Source: Microvirga alba (GTDB lineage Bacteria; Pseudomonadota; Alphaproteobacteria; Rhizobiales; Beijerinckiaceae). Taken from it: a DNA stretch of 64,000 bases. The DNA is taken from assembly GCF_015694465.1 (NCBI RefSeq), contig NZ_JADQDO010000005.1, positions 124,001-188,000 on the forward strand, written 5' to 3'. Under the pieces are notes generated by a model. It did no database searches, was not told the origin of the DNA, and was given only the letters and a program-made list of their open reading frames with translations. Shown piece after piece: positions 25,521 through 34,275 of this stretch. Every line of letters begins with the position of its first letter. Positions within the stretch are counted from its first letter, which is position 1. The position numbers and the translations under genes are program-made.

Positions 25521-28235
25521 ATGACGTTGCGTGCGCTTTTGCCCTTTGCTCTGATCCTTGCGGGCATCGTCAGGGCCGAGGCGGTTGTTCTCAACGACAG
25601 TGCCGCCGACGCGGCTGGTGGCATCGGCAACTACTACGACCGCAAGAATGTTTACGACAACGTGGTCGCGTTTGTCGGTCCGGGCGGAGCCCATTGCACG
25701 GGCAGCCTCATCAATTTCCGCACGATCCTGACGGCCGCTCATTGCGTCCAGAATGGACCGGGGAATTTCTACACGTCCTACCAGACGGGCGTCGGGTTTT
25801 CGCCCATCGCAACGGCCTACAACCCCAACAATCGTTATTTCAGCGGTGTTGCCGCACATGCCGGATACGATCCGGAACTGCTGCGAAACGACATCGCGCT
25901 CGTCTCCCTGGATGCGCCCGTCACGGGGATTGCTCCGGTGACGCTCGTCAGGGCCGGCGATCCGCTGCCCGCGGTCGGAACCATCATTCGGATGGTCGGA
26001 TACGGGGCTTCGGGCACGGGCTCGAACCCGCCCTATCGCCAAACCGGCCCCTATGACGACAAGCGCCGCGTCGGCGAGACCCCATTCGCGGGATACCTGC
26101 CGGGCAGCGAAGCCGGCATGGCGGGCAACAACCAGAACTACCTCATGGGCCAGTTCCAGGATCCGGCGGCGCCCGACGACCCGGCCGGCCCGATTCCCCG
26201 CCTCCAGGCCGGAGCCGCTCCCGGTGACAGCGGCGGTCCGCTCTTCATCGTCACCAGCGCGGGGCTGGTTCAGATCGGCATTGCCGACTGGGTCATCAAT
26301 GCAGATGAGCGGCCGCAATTCGGCTATGGCAGCGTGACCGGCTGGACTGCGGTGGCCGACTACCTGGATTGGATCGCCCGGTACAATCCTCTGCGCCAGG
26401 TTTCCGCTCGTGGCGGCAACTCCCTCTGGAGCAGTCCGGAGGCGTGGCAAGATCTGTATAACGGCGCCGGCGTGGTGCCCAACAACGCCAAAGGCCATTT
26501 CAGCGGTCTCGGCGCTGCCGGGCGCTATTATCAGGTTTCGCTCACCCAAGCCGGAACCATGACTGTCGACTTGGACCCGACCATCGACAGCCTCTGGATC
26601 GGAGGTGCGCAATCCGCGCTCGATCTGCCTTCGGGCCGGAGGTTGAGCGTCCTCCTCGGGACCGAGCTTTCCGCCGGGCGGCTCGGGGTCAACGGCACTC
26701 TGGAGACGGGCGTGCTCAGCCTCACCGGCGGCGTCCTCACGGGGTCCGGCCGCATCGTCGCCCCCTTCGGCGTGAGAAACAGCGCGGCCGTGGTCGCGCC
26801 CGGTTCGTCCGCCGCCCTCGGTATCCTTACCATTCAAGGCGACTATCTCCAGACCGAGGCCGGTATTCTCTCGGTGCGTGTCCAGGACGGCGCGGCGGAC
26901 CAGCTTGCGGTGACCGGAAAGGCCTCGCTCGGGGGCACCCTGAAGATCGCGGGCAACCTCGATCCCCTCACCCAACAGACAAGCGCGAGCGTCGTGACCG
27001 CGGGGGCGATTGCGGGGCGCTTCGACACCGTGACGGACGACTTCGCGTTCTTCGACCTGTCGCTCGCCTACAGCGCCCGCGCCGTCACCGTGACGGTCTT
27101 CCGGAACAGGGCGACTTTTGCGGATGTCGGCACGTCGCCGGATCAGAAAGCGGTGGCCGTATCGGCGGAAGCCCTCGACGGCACGAATCCACTCTACCGC
27201 GCGATCCTGCTGCTTGATGAGAACTCAGTCCGCGCCGCCTTCGACAGCCTTTCGGGCGAGATCCACGCATCGACCCGCAGCATCTTGCTCGACACCAGCC
27301 GCTACGTGCGGGATTCGGTCACCGGCCGCCTGCGCCAGGCCTTCACGCCGATCGAGGGCCCGCTATCGGCCCTGAATGCCTCGCCGGGCGTCATCCAGAC
27401 ACCGAGCGGAACCAATGTCGCGCTTTGGGGCCAGGGCTTCGGCTCCTGGGGCAAGAACGAAGGCGGCGACGCGGCGAAAATCGACACGACGACAGGCGGC
27501 TTCTTCCTCGGCGCGGATACCCTGCTGGGCGCTTGGCGTGTCGGTCTGGCGGGCGGGTATAGCCAGACTTCCCTCGATGGGGACAAGCAGCGCTTCTCCG
27601 CGACGAGCGACAATTACCATGTCGCGGCCTATGGTGGCACCCAATGGGGATCGCTCGGCCTGCGCCTGGGTTCAGCTTTCACCTGGCACAATATCGGCGT
27701 CAGCCGTCAGGTCGCCTTCCCCGGATTTTCGGACGCCCTGAAAACCGACTATGACGGACGCACGACCCAGGTCTTTGGCGATGTCGGGTACGCCTTCTCC
27801 GTCGCGTCGGTCGCTCTGGAGCCGTTCGCCGCCCTCGCCTACGTGAACCTTCATACGGATGGATTTGCGGAAGCCGGACAAGCGGCGGCATTGCGAGGCT
27901 GGGGCGGCAACGCCAACACGGCCTTCTCCACATTGGGCTTGAGGGCCGCGAGCCGGTTCGCGCTTTCGGAAACGACGGCTCTCGCGCTCCGAGGGACGCT
28001 CGGCTGGCGCCATGCCTTCGGCGACGCAACTCCCGCTTCGCTGCTCGCCTTCCGCAACGGGATTCTTCCCTTCAGCATGACCGGCACGCCCATCGCGCGC
28101 GATGCCCTGATCGCGGAGGCGGCTCTCGACCTGAATATCGGAGCGAGCACCACGCTGGGCATAAGCTATTCCGGCCAACTTTCCGGCAAGACACAGGATC
28201 AAACCGTGAAGGGCGAGTTCAGCTGGAGGTTCTAG
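25521..28235 (+). CDS. trypsin-like serine protease autotransporter
   Basis: 904 residues. A signal peptide (LRALLPFALILAGIVRAEA) is followed by an S1 protease domain with a complete catalytic triad: His74 in ILTAAHCV, Asp124 in RNDIALVSLD and Ser237 in APGDSGGPLF. From about 290 to 540 there is a beta-helix-like passenger (TGVLSLTGGVLTGSGRIVAPFGV), then a linker helix (AAFDSLSGEIHAS, about 575-590), and the last 270 or so residues form an autotransporter barrel ending GEFSWRF with terminal Phe. It is predicted to be exported and displayed or released by type V secretion. Classical SPATE autotransporters have a different protease domain arrangement. The substrate is unknown. Confidence 0.9.
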   Translation: MTLRALLPFALILAGIVRAEAVVLNDSAADAAGGIGNYYDRKNVYDNVVAFVGPGGAHCTGSLINFRTILTAAHCVQNGPGNFYTSYQTGVGFSPIATAYNPNNRYFSGVAAHAGYDPELLRNDIALVSLDAPVTGIAPVTLVRAGDPLPAVGTIIRMVGYGASGTGSNPPYRQTGPYDDKRRVGETPFAGYLPGSEAGMAGNNQNYLMGQFQDPAAPDDPAGPIPRLQAGAAPGDSGGPLFIVTSAGLVQIGIADWVINADERPQFGYGSVTGWTAVADYLDWIARYNPLRQVSARGGNSLWSSPEAWQDLYNGAGVVPNNAKGHFSGLGAAGRYYQVSLTQAGTMTVDLDPTIDSLWIGGAQSALDLPSGRRLSVLLGTELSAGRLGVNGTLETGVLSLTGGVLTGSGRIVAPFGVRNSAAVVAPGSSAALGILTIQGDYLQTEAGILSVRVQDGAADQLAVTGKASLGGTLKIAGNLDPLTQQTSASVVTAGAIAGRFDTVTDDFAFFDLSLAYSARAVTVTVFRNRATFADVGTSPDQKAVAVSAEALDGTNPLYRAILLLDENSVRAAFDSLSGEIHASTRSILLDTSRYVRDSVTGRLRQAFTPIEGPLSALNASPGVIQTPSGTNVALWGQGFGSWGKNEGGDAAKIDTTTGGFFLGADTLLGAWRVGLAGGYSQTSLDGDKQRFSATSDNYHVAAYGGTQWGSLGLRLGSAFTWHNIGVSRQVAFPGFSDALKTDYDGRTTQVFGDVGYAFSVASVALEPFAALAYVNLHTDGFAEAGQAAALRGWGGNANTAFSTLGLRAASRFALSETTALALRGTLGWRHAFGDATPASLLAFRNGILPFSMTGTPIARDALIAEAALDLNIGASTTLGISYSGQLSGKTQDQTVKGEFSWRF

Positions 28236-28373
28236 GATGCTGGACAGCGCGCCAGAAGTAAACTCAGTATATTTTAAAAGAGTTTCATGAAAATTGACGA
28301 GCTATTTCTTAGGTAAGATTTAGGAAAAAGCTCTATATGTTCGCTTTATAATTCAATATGAATTTTCAAAAAA

Positions 28374-28408
28374 TTTCGCCAGAAAGAAAAAAGTTTCGCC
28401 AGAAAGAA
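28374..28408 (+). repeat. tandem 15-base repeat in an AT-rich leader
   Basis: TTTCGCCAGAAAGAA occurs twice, at 28374-28388 and 28394-28408, with a 20-base period. It lies in the AT-rich stretch (about 28255-28440) between the autotransporter and the carbonic anhydrase gene, 55 bases before the latter's start. The spacing of two helical turns would suit paired protein-binding sites. Confidence 0.5.
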
Positions 28409-28462
28409 TAGACTGCCTAGAAGTGAAATGTAAGCTTTAATGCTTAAGAATCTGGAGGTCTC

Positions 28463-29167
28463 ATGTGCCAAAAGTGTCAAATCTCTTCACGCCTCTCTCG
28501 CCGTCACTTCCTCGCTTTCGGTGCCGCGGCTGTTGCCGCGAGCCAGCGTTCAACACCGGCCTGGGCACAGGCGCCGAACGCCATCGGCCCTGACGAGGCA
28601 TTGAAGCGGATCATAGACGGCAATGCCCGCTATGCCGCCAACACAGCCTCGAACAAGGATTTTTCGGCCGGGCGCGCCGCCCGTGCCACCGCGCAGTATC
28701 CCATCGCGAGCATTATCAGCTGCGCCGATTCCCGCGTCGCTCCCGAACTGGTTTTCGACCAGGGTCCAGGCGAACTGTTCGTCGTCCGCCTCGCCGGAAA
28801 TTTCGTCAACAATGACGGCCTCGCCAGCATTGAATACGGGGTGAATTATCTAGGCGTCCCGCTGGTAATGGTGCTGGGTCACACCGGCTGCGGCGCGGTC
28901 GACGCGACCATCAAGGTACTCAAGGACAATGTCGAGCTACCTGGGCATATTCCGGCACTCGTCAACTCCATCAAGCCCGCTGTTGAGGCGGCCAAGAAGA
29001 AAAACCCGTCCGATCTTCTGGCCGAGGCGACGGCGGAGAACGTGCGCTACAACGTTCAACGTTTGAACGAGTCCGATCCCATCGTCAGCAAGCTCGTGAA
29101 GGACGGCAAGGTCAAGGTCGTCGGCGGCGTCTATGATATCGCGACAGGCAAGGTGAACCTGCTGTAA
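28463..29167 (+). CDS. periplasmic (Tat-exported) beta-class carbonic anhydrase
   Basis: 234 residues. A twin-arginine signal (LSRRHFLAFGAAAVAAS) is followed by AWAQA, a good cleavage site. The zinc ligands are Cys87 (ISCADSR), His140 and Cys143 (GHTGCGA), and the catalytic Asp89/Arg91 pair is present, so CO2 hydration activity is expected. Export by Tat implies that it folds with zinc in the cytosol and works in the periplasm. A ribosome-binding site GGAGG lies seven bases upstream. Its leader is unusually AT-rich. It converges with the methyltransferase gene, with only 13 bases between the stops. Confidence 0.93.
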   Translation: MCQKCQISSRLSRRHFLAFGAAAVAASQRSTPAWAQAPNAIGPDEALKRIIDGNARYAANTASNKDFSAGRAARATAQYPIASIISCADSRVAPELVFDQGPGELFVVRLAGNFVNNDGLASIEYGVNYLGVPLVMVLGHTGCGAVDATIKVLKDNVELPGHIPALVNSIKPAVEAAKKKNPSDLLAEATAENVRYNVQRLNESDPIVSKLVKDGKVKVVGGVYDIATGKVNLL

Positions 29168-29180
29168 TTACGTTCCCGCT

Positions 29181-29687
29181 TCACCTGAGTGAGCGCGCCC
29201 TTTTGGACGCGAGCGCCGTGTTTTCCGCTCTGATGCGGATGACGAGGACAAGTGCGTTCAAAGCCGAGAAAGCCAGCGCATACCAGGGCAGTCCGAAAAC
29301 CAGTGGAAGCACCGCGATCTCGCCGATGACGACTGCATAATTGGGATGCGACAGGAAACGATAGGGCCCCGCGCGGACCAGCGCCTCGCCCGGCACGATG
29401 ATAATGCGCGTCGTCCATCGTTTCCCGAGCGTCGCAAGCACCCAGGCGCGCAGGAACTGCAATCCGACGAAGACCGCAAGCCAGCCGAAATGAACCGTCT
29501 GGTCCCAGCCAAGCCACCAGAGACCGCCGAGCCAGGCCGCATGGAGCGCGACGATCAACGGGTAATGCTCAGGCGCGACCTCCATCCCACCTCTCGCGAT
29601 CAGACGTTCCGTGTTGCGCCTGGCAAGCCACAACTCCGCCAGACGCTCGAGCGTCACCAAGACCAGAACGGCAAGAGCCAGATTCAT
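29181..29687 (-). CDS. isoprenylcysteine carboxyl methyltransferase-like membrane protein
   Basis: 168 residues, four to five transmembrane segments. The ICMT-family C-terminal signature is present: VRAGPYRFLSHPNYAVVIGEI, followed by an acidic/arginine segment RAENTAL. The start overlaps the stop of the type III polyketide synthase gene by four bases (ATGA). In bacteria, ICMT-like proteins are often paired with type III PKSs and methylate the phenolic hydroxyl of alkylresorcinol products (SrsA/SrsB of Streptomyces griseus). The same role here is inferred from context. Confidence 0.85.
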   Translation of the reverse strand: MNLALAVLVLVTLERLAELWLARRNTERLIARGGMEVAPEHYPLIVALHAAWLGGLWWLGWDQTVHFGWLAVFVGLQFLRAWVLATLGKRWTTRIIIVPGEALVRAGPYRFLSHPNYAVVIGEIAVLPLVFGLPWYALAFSALNALVLVIRIRAENTALASKRARSLR

Positions 29688-30733
29688 GCGGCCCTCAACG
29701 AGACGCAGCTTGCGGTAAATCCCGGCCCGAGCGCCGTCAGCACCGAGCGGGGGGGCAACCCGGCCTGCATGGCCCGCTCGAGCACGAACAACACGGTCGG
29801 CGCGGACATGTTGCCGTATTCGGACAGCACGACCCGCTCGTGATCGAGAGAACCCTGATCGAGCGACAAAGCCCGCTCCAAAGCCGTGATCACCTTCTTG
29901 CCGCCGGGATGGCAGACGAAACGGTCGACGTCACGCATGCCCAATCCGGCGCGGTCGAGAATGCCCGAAACCGCGGGCCCCAGATGCTCCTCCGCGAAGG
30001 GCGGAATGGCGCGGGCGAAGACCACGCCGAAGCCCTCCGGATCGACGTTCCATCCCATGATGTCGAGGGTGTCCGGCCAAGTGTGCTCGCCCGCCGCCTC
30101 GATCTCGGCAATCCCCTCCCCGGCGCTGCGCAAAACGCAGGCGGCAGCTCCGTCCCCGAACAAGGCCGTCGCGACGATGTTGGCCTTGGTCAGTTCGTCG
30201 AGGCGGAACGCGAGCGTGCAAAGCTCGACCGTCACGAACAGAACCGTGCTTCCCGGCTGGGCCTTCGCAAGCTTCGCCGCGATGGAGAGGCCGCTCACGC
30301 CCCCGGCGCAGCCGAGCCCGAAGACCGGCACCCGATGAACGTCGTGCCGAAAGCCCATCTGCCCAAAGGCCCTCGCTTCGAGGCTCGGCGTGGCGATGCC
30401 CGTGGAAGAGACCGTCACGATGGCATCGACGTCGCCGGCTTTGAGTTCGGCCTGATCGAGCGCCCTCGTCGCCGCTTCCACGAAAAGCGCGAGAGCCCCT
30501 TCAAGGTAGGCCGCCGTCCGCTCCGGCCAGCCGTGGGGCTCGAAAAACCATTCCAGCGGGCGCACCGCCTGGCGCTTGTGAATGCCGGCCGTCTCAAACA
30601 CTCGCGAAAGCCGGTCGAAATCCCTATAGCGATGCGAAAAGATGCTGCCGGCGGCGGCGACGACATCTCGCTGCAGGAGGACATGCGGCGGGACGGCGGT
30701 GGCGAGGGAAACGAGCTGAGCGGCGTGCGGCAC
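29684..30733 (-). CDS. type III polyketide synthase (chalcone/stilbene synthase family)
   Basis: 349 residues with the thiolase fold. The catalytic triad is complete: Cys142 in VFGLGCAGGVSG, His275 in FVCHPGGKKV and Asn308 in SEYGNMSAPT. The start is GTG at 30733 with AAGGAA six bases upstream. Bacterial members condense malonyl-CoA onto acyl starters to form alkylresorcinols, pyrones or tetrahydroxynaphthalene. The paired membrane methyltransferase favours a phenolic lipid product. The TRAP transporter genes lie upstream on the same strand, 112 bases away, probably a separate unit. Confidence 0.9.
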   Translation of the reverse strand: MPHAAQLVSLATAVPPHVLLQRDVVAAAGSIFSHRYRDFDRLSRVFETAGIHKRQAVRPLEWFFEPHGWPERTAAYLEGALALFVEAATRALDQAELKAGDVDAIVTVSSTGIATPSLEARAFGQMGFRHDVHRVPVFGLGCAGGVSGLSIAAKLAKAQPGSTVLFVTVELCTLAFRLDELTKANIVATALFGDGAAACVLRSAGEGIAEIEAAGEHTWPDTLDIMGWNVDPEGFGVVFARAIPPFAEEHLGPAVSGILDRAGLGMRDVDRFVCHPGGKKVITALERALSLDQGSLDHERVVLSEYGNMSAPTVLFVLERAMQAGLPPRSVLTALGPGFTASCVSLRAA

Positions 30734-30845
30734 AGGCTTTCCTTCCTCAAAATGATCGGCACATCCCGCGACCGAGGATCGCGTCGATCATACTGACATA
30801 GGAGCCCGTCGCCGGAGCGCCACTTTCGCGCTCAAACGGGATCTT

Positions 30846-32285
30846 TTAGTCCAGATTCAAGGAAGGGACTTCTAAGGGGCCGGCTGGCGCGAGCTGGTTC
30901 AGCTTGTCCAGCACGTCCTTTTCCGACACGGCGAGCGCGGACGTGGTCTTCTGCGGCTGACCGTTCAGATGCACGAACGCAGGCACCGCTGCCGTCAGGG
31001 ACAGGACCGTTGCTTGCGCGATCAGGAAAGGCCGGAGCGCACGCATGAGGTTTCGGATCGGCACCACCTCCGCCGTCGTTCCGCGTGCGATCATGACCGC
31101 GTAGCCGAGCGGCGGCAGCAGGAAACTCGCCTGCAGGGTCAAGATCGTCAGCGCCGACACCCAAACGGCGTCGCCGACCCGCATGAGAAGGGCCGGCATG
31201 ACAATCGGAATCACGACGAAAATGATTTCAAAGACGTCCAGCACGAAAGCCGACAACGCCAGGATGCCCAACACGACGAGAGTCGCGCCGAGTTCTCCCC
31301 CTGGCAGATCGGCGATGAGCTGTCCGAGCAGCCGGTCCGTGCCGAGGCAACGGACAACGAGCGTGAAGGTGGTTGCGGCGACCAGCAGAGCGAAAAGCGC
31401 CCCCGTGATAGCCAGAGCTTCCGCAAGCACGCCCATCAGAGCCTGTCGGTTCAGATAACCCGTAAGGAGCCCTCCGACGAGCAAGGTCACGGCTCCCATC
31501 GCGGCAGCCTCGACGGGATAGAAGAGCCCGACCGTCACTCCGCCCAGCAGCGCCACAATGAAAGCAATCGTTCCGATGGAGACGATCCGATCGATAGACG
31601 ACGATGTGCCGATGGCGACGGACAGCTTCGTCCGCCCCCCCTTCCACGCGGCAACGGCAAGGCACAGCAGCACGAACAACACCGCAGGCCCCATCACCCC
31701 GCGGAAAATGTCCTGCGTGTTGATGATGCGCTCGCTCCGGCCCATCGTGTTCGAGGCAATCGTGTGAGCCGCCATCATCGCGTCTCCCAGGAGGATCAGC
31801 ACCAGCGAAGGTGGAACGACGACGCCAAGCGTGCTCGCGACCGCGATGGTAGCAAGTCCGTCCGCGGGCTCGACACCGTGCTTCACGAGCTTCGGGCCCA
31901 CCGTCCGCGACAGGACCGCGATGCTCGCGCCGACAGAGCCGTTCATCGGCGCGAGGAGAGCGCCCAGGCCGATAGAGGTCACTTGCGGCCCCGAGGGCGA
32001 ACCGCGCATCAACCCCGTTCCGGTGCGAAACAGGATGTCGGCGAGCGGCAGCCGGTTGAGCAGCGCGCCCATCAGCACGAACAGCGGCAGCGCCTGCAGG
32101 AGATCGTTCTCGAAAAGATTGGTGAGCCGGGCCGGAAGCGCGGAGAGCAATCCGCCGGACCCGCTCCAGGCCGCGGCCAGAGCGCCGAGGCCGCTTGCGC
32201 CGATCAGCACGATGAAGGCCGGTAGACCGGTGAGGATCAGGGCCAGCCCGATCAGGGGCAGCAATGCCAAGCCGACCCATGCCAT
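30846..32285 (-). CDS. TRAP transporter large permease (DctM type)
   Basis: 479 residues, 12 or more hydrophobic segments, with family landmarks MNGSVGASIAVLSRTVGPKLVKHGVEPADGLATIAVASTLG-like organisation and VIPIVMPALL near 370. DctM catalyses sodium-coupled uptake of a carboxylate presented by a periplasmic binding protein. The small-permease stop directly abuts its start (TAG/ATG), so the two are coupled. The 40-residue C-terminal extension (from about 440) is not typical. No DctP binding-protein gene is adjacent, so the substrate cannot be guessed. Confidence 0.88.
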   Translation of the reverse strand: MAWVGLALLPLIGLALILTGLPAFIVLIGASGLGALAAAWSGSGGLLSALPARLTNLFENDLLQALPLFVLMGALLNRLPLADILFRTGTGLMRGSPSGPQVTSIGLGALLAPMNGSVGASIAVLSRTVGPKLVKHGVEPADGLATIAVASTLGVVVPPSLVLILLGDAMMAAHTIASNTMGRSERIINTQDIFRGVMGPAVLFVLLCLAVAAWKGGRTKLSVAIGTSSSIDRIVSIGTIAFIVALLGGVTVGLFYPVEAAAMGAVTLLVGGLLTGYLNRQALMGVLAEALAITGALFALLVAATTFTLVVRCLGTDRLLGQLIADLPGGELGATLVVLGILALSAFVLDVFEIIFVVIPIVMPALLMRVGDAVWVSALTILTLQASFLLPPLGYAVMIARGTTAEVVPIRNLMRALRPFLIAQATVLSLTAAVPAFVHLNGQPQKTTSALAVSEKDVLDKLNQLAPAGPLEVPSLNLD

Positions 32286-32783
32286 CTAAGCACCAGGATC
32301 CCGAGAGCAGAAGGAGACGATCCCCTGTATCATCATCAGGAGAGCCAGGAGCATCACTGCGGCCTTGATGAGAAAATAGCCCGGATTATTCGTCTCGGAG
32401 AAGGACTCGAGTGCAAGAAGCGACGACCATGCCAGAGGCCAGCCGGTGACGAGAACGAAACCGGCCCAAGGCATCAGCACGAAGACGATCGCCACTCTTT
32501 TGATCCGCAGCCTGGTATCCGGAGAATACCGCTTGGCGAAGGCATCGGCGGCGAGATGGGCGCGTGCGCGGGTTGCAGCGGTCACGGACACCGCGACGAA
32601 GATTGCGAACAGCCACTGCCCGAGGTCGTTCGCCTCTCGCGAATAGGCTTTGACGAAGTCTCTGAGAGGCCATTGGATAAAGAGGAGCGTCATGACCGGC
32701 AGCGCCAACCATCGCCCCAAGGAAACGACCGCACCGCTGACGCGGTCCATGCCGCCAGTGAACCTCGATAAATTCGATGCCAT
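32286..32783 (-). CDS. TRAP transporter small permease (DctQ type)
   Basis: 165 residues, four transmembrane segments (LALPVMTLLFIQWPLRDFV; WLFAIFVAVSVTAAT; IVFVLMPWAGFVLVTGWPL; FLIKAAVMLLALLMMIQG). The segment RARAHLAADAFAKRYS between TM2 and TM3 fits the DctQ pattern. It forms the inner-membrane complex with the adjacent DctM. The start is uncertain (32783 or 32750), as neither has a strong ribosome-binding site. Its 5' flank shows no recognisable binding-protein gene. Confidence 0.8.
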   Translation of the reverse strand: MASNLSRFTGGMDRVSGAVVSLGRWLALPVMTLLFIQWPLRDFVKAYSREANDLGQWLFAIFVAVSVTAATRARAHLAADAFAKRYSPDTRLRIKRVAIVFVLMPWAGFVLVTGWPLAWSSLLALESFSETNNPGYFLIKAAVMLLALLMMIQGIVSFCSRDPGA

Positions 32784-33097
32784 GGAAGGGATGCCAATTC
32801 GAAGAGTGATCGGGCCTGCATCCCTTCGGGATCAGCCTCTGGTTCAGTACTTCCGGAGGCTATCGATCACCTCGATGCGGCGTCAAGTTGTTCTCTGGTC
32901 GAAAACGGGGACCGTAACACAGCCGGGCAAAGGGGATTGCCGCCGCCCCCAGTCAGCGTCGAGGTCGCCGCCTCACCCTTTGCGTCCCAATTCATGGGAA
33001 CAAATGACTGACGTCGGCGCTATTATGCCAGTGGTCGACAAGAGCTCGGCGAGGTTTTCGCAGAGAGTCGAAATTGAGGGGTCTCTGATTGAGGACG
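32784..33097. other. non-coding stretch between divergent genes
   Basis: 314 bases between the divergent DctQ and small lipoprotein genes. It must contain both promoters. I see a short dyad ATCGATCACCTCGAT around 32860 but no confident promoter, operator or RNA. Confidence 0.4.
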
Positions 33098-33460
33098 ATG
33101 AAACCGGGCTTTGTCGTCGTTGGCGTGCTGACGGTGGGGGGATGCGGGTCCGTGGAGGCCCAACTTTCCTGCACGTCGCAATTCGCCGCCTATGTCGAAG
33201 CTTGGAGCTGCATCCGCGCGAGGCAGGCGGTTGGGTTTGGAGGCATGACCTATAATGACCTCGGCGCTCATTATATCGCCAAAGGCAATGCTCTCGCGGA
33301 GCAAGTCCAAGCCGGCCAGTTGACGGATCGGCAAGCTAAAAACATCCTCGACATGGAACTCGTCCATCGCAACGGGATCTCTCAGCAGAGGCTGGTCAAT
33401 GGCCTCAGACCGGTACCGACCTTCAGCGGCTATTACGATTACTATTATTACTTTTACTAG
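33098..33460 (+). CDS. small secreted or lipoprotein-like hypothetical protein
   Basis: 120 residues from the ATG at 33098, with GAGG seven bases upstream. The N-terminus MKPGFVVVGVLTVGGCGSVEA is a short hydrophobic signal with a cysteine in a lipobox-like LTVGGC context, though the motif is not canonical. The mature part has two further cysteines (LSCTSQF, EAWSCIRA) and ends in a striking tyrosine run (SGYYDYYYYFY). I recognise no family. It lies between the TRAP genes and the reductase gene. Confidence 0.5.
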   Translation: MKPGFVVVGVLTVGGCGSVEAQLSCTSQFAAYVEAWSCIRARQAVGFGGMTYNDLGAHYIAKGNALAEQVQAGQLTDRQAKNILDMELVHRNGISQQRLVNGLRPVPTFSGYYDYYYYFY

Positions 33461-33608
33461 GTTGCAGCCTCATCTCGCGCGGCCGACCCTCGGAGGCTGG
33501 CTTTCTTGGCAAGACGTTCGCTTCGGCCTGCGCGAAAATTCGTATCCTCGTATGTCGGATCGGCACGCGCCGATCCATCCTTGGTGCAGACACTGTGGGA
33601 GCCCCGAG

Positions 33609-34274
33609 ATGAGAAAAGTTGTCGCCGCCGCCTTCGCGAGTTTGGACGGTGTCATGCAGGCACCGGGTGGCCCGTCGGAGGACCCGACGGGGGGCTTCAC
33701 CCACGGCGGGTGGACGGTCGACTATTGGGACGAGCCGATGGGGCAGTTCATGGGCGAGATATTTTCGAGCCCATTCGATCTCCTGCTCGGACGCAAGACT
33801 TACGAAATCTTCGCTGCGCACTGGCCGTTCGTCGAGGGCGGCGATCCGACGGCGGAGATGTTCAACTCCGTGACCAAATACGTCGCCACCTCCTCTAAGG
33901 AGCCGCTCGCCTGGACGAATTCCGTTGCCTTGCGCGGAGATGTGGCGGCTGAGATAGCCCGGCTGAAACAGGAGGACGGGCCGAATCTCCTGACACAAGG
34001 CAGCAGCATCTTGTTGCAGACCCTGCTCGCGCACGATCTGATCGACGAATTCCGCATTTTGATATTCCCGCTCGTCCTCGGCCAAGGCAAGCGCCTATTT
34101 GGCCGGGGTACAAAACCGGGCGCGCTGAAGCTTGCCGGAACCACGGTGTCGACAACCGGTGCCATCATGAGCGTTTATGACCGTGCAGGCGCGATCAGCA
34201 AAGGATCGTTTGCGCTGGAGCATCCCTCGGAGGCCGAACTCGCGCGCCGGGAACGGATGAAACGCGAGGACTGA
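33609..34274 (+). CDS. dihydrofolate reductase family protein (RibD C-terminal-like)
   Basis: 221 residues from the ATG at 33609, with GGGAG seven bases upstream. The N-terminus RKVVAAAFASLDGVMQAPGG and the NADPH-loop-like segment FDLLLGRKTYEIFAAHWP are typical of the RibD_C/DHFR-like superfamily, as is LIDEFRILIFPLVLGQGKRLFG near the end. Proteins of this free-standing type are predicted NADPH-dependent reductases; their substrate is generally unknown. It is not in a riboflavin operon here. A C-terminal charged extension (EAELARRERMKRED) is present. Confidence 0.85.
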   Translation: MRKVVAAAFASLDGVMQAPGGPSEDPTGGFTHGGWTVDYWDEPMGQFMGEIFSSPFDLLLGRKTYEIFAAHWPFVEGGDPTAEMFNSVTKYVATSSKEPLAWTNSVALRGDVAAEIARLKQEDGPNLLTQGSSILLQTLLAHDLIDEFRILIFPLVLGQGKRLFGRGTKPGALKLAGTTVSTTGAIMSVYDRAGAISKGSFALEHPSEAELARRERMKRED

Positions 34275-34275
34275 A

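Noticed and set aside
25497..26975. 492-codon minus-strand frame opposite the protease autotransporter
   Set aside because: Antisense shadow of the S1 protease coding frame; no ribosome-binding site or domain.
30969..32225. 418-codon plus-strand frame opposite the TRAP large permease
   Set aside because: Highly charged Arg/Gln/His-rich translation opposite a clear membrane protein, a typical complement of hydrophobic codons.
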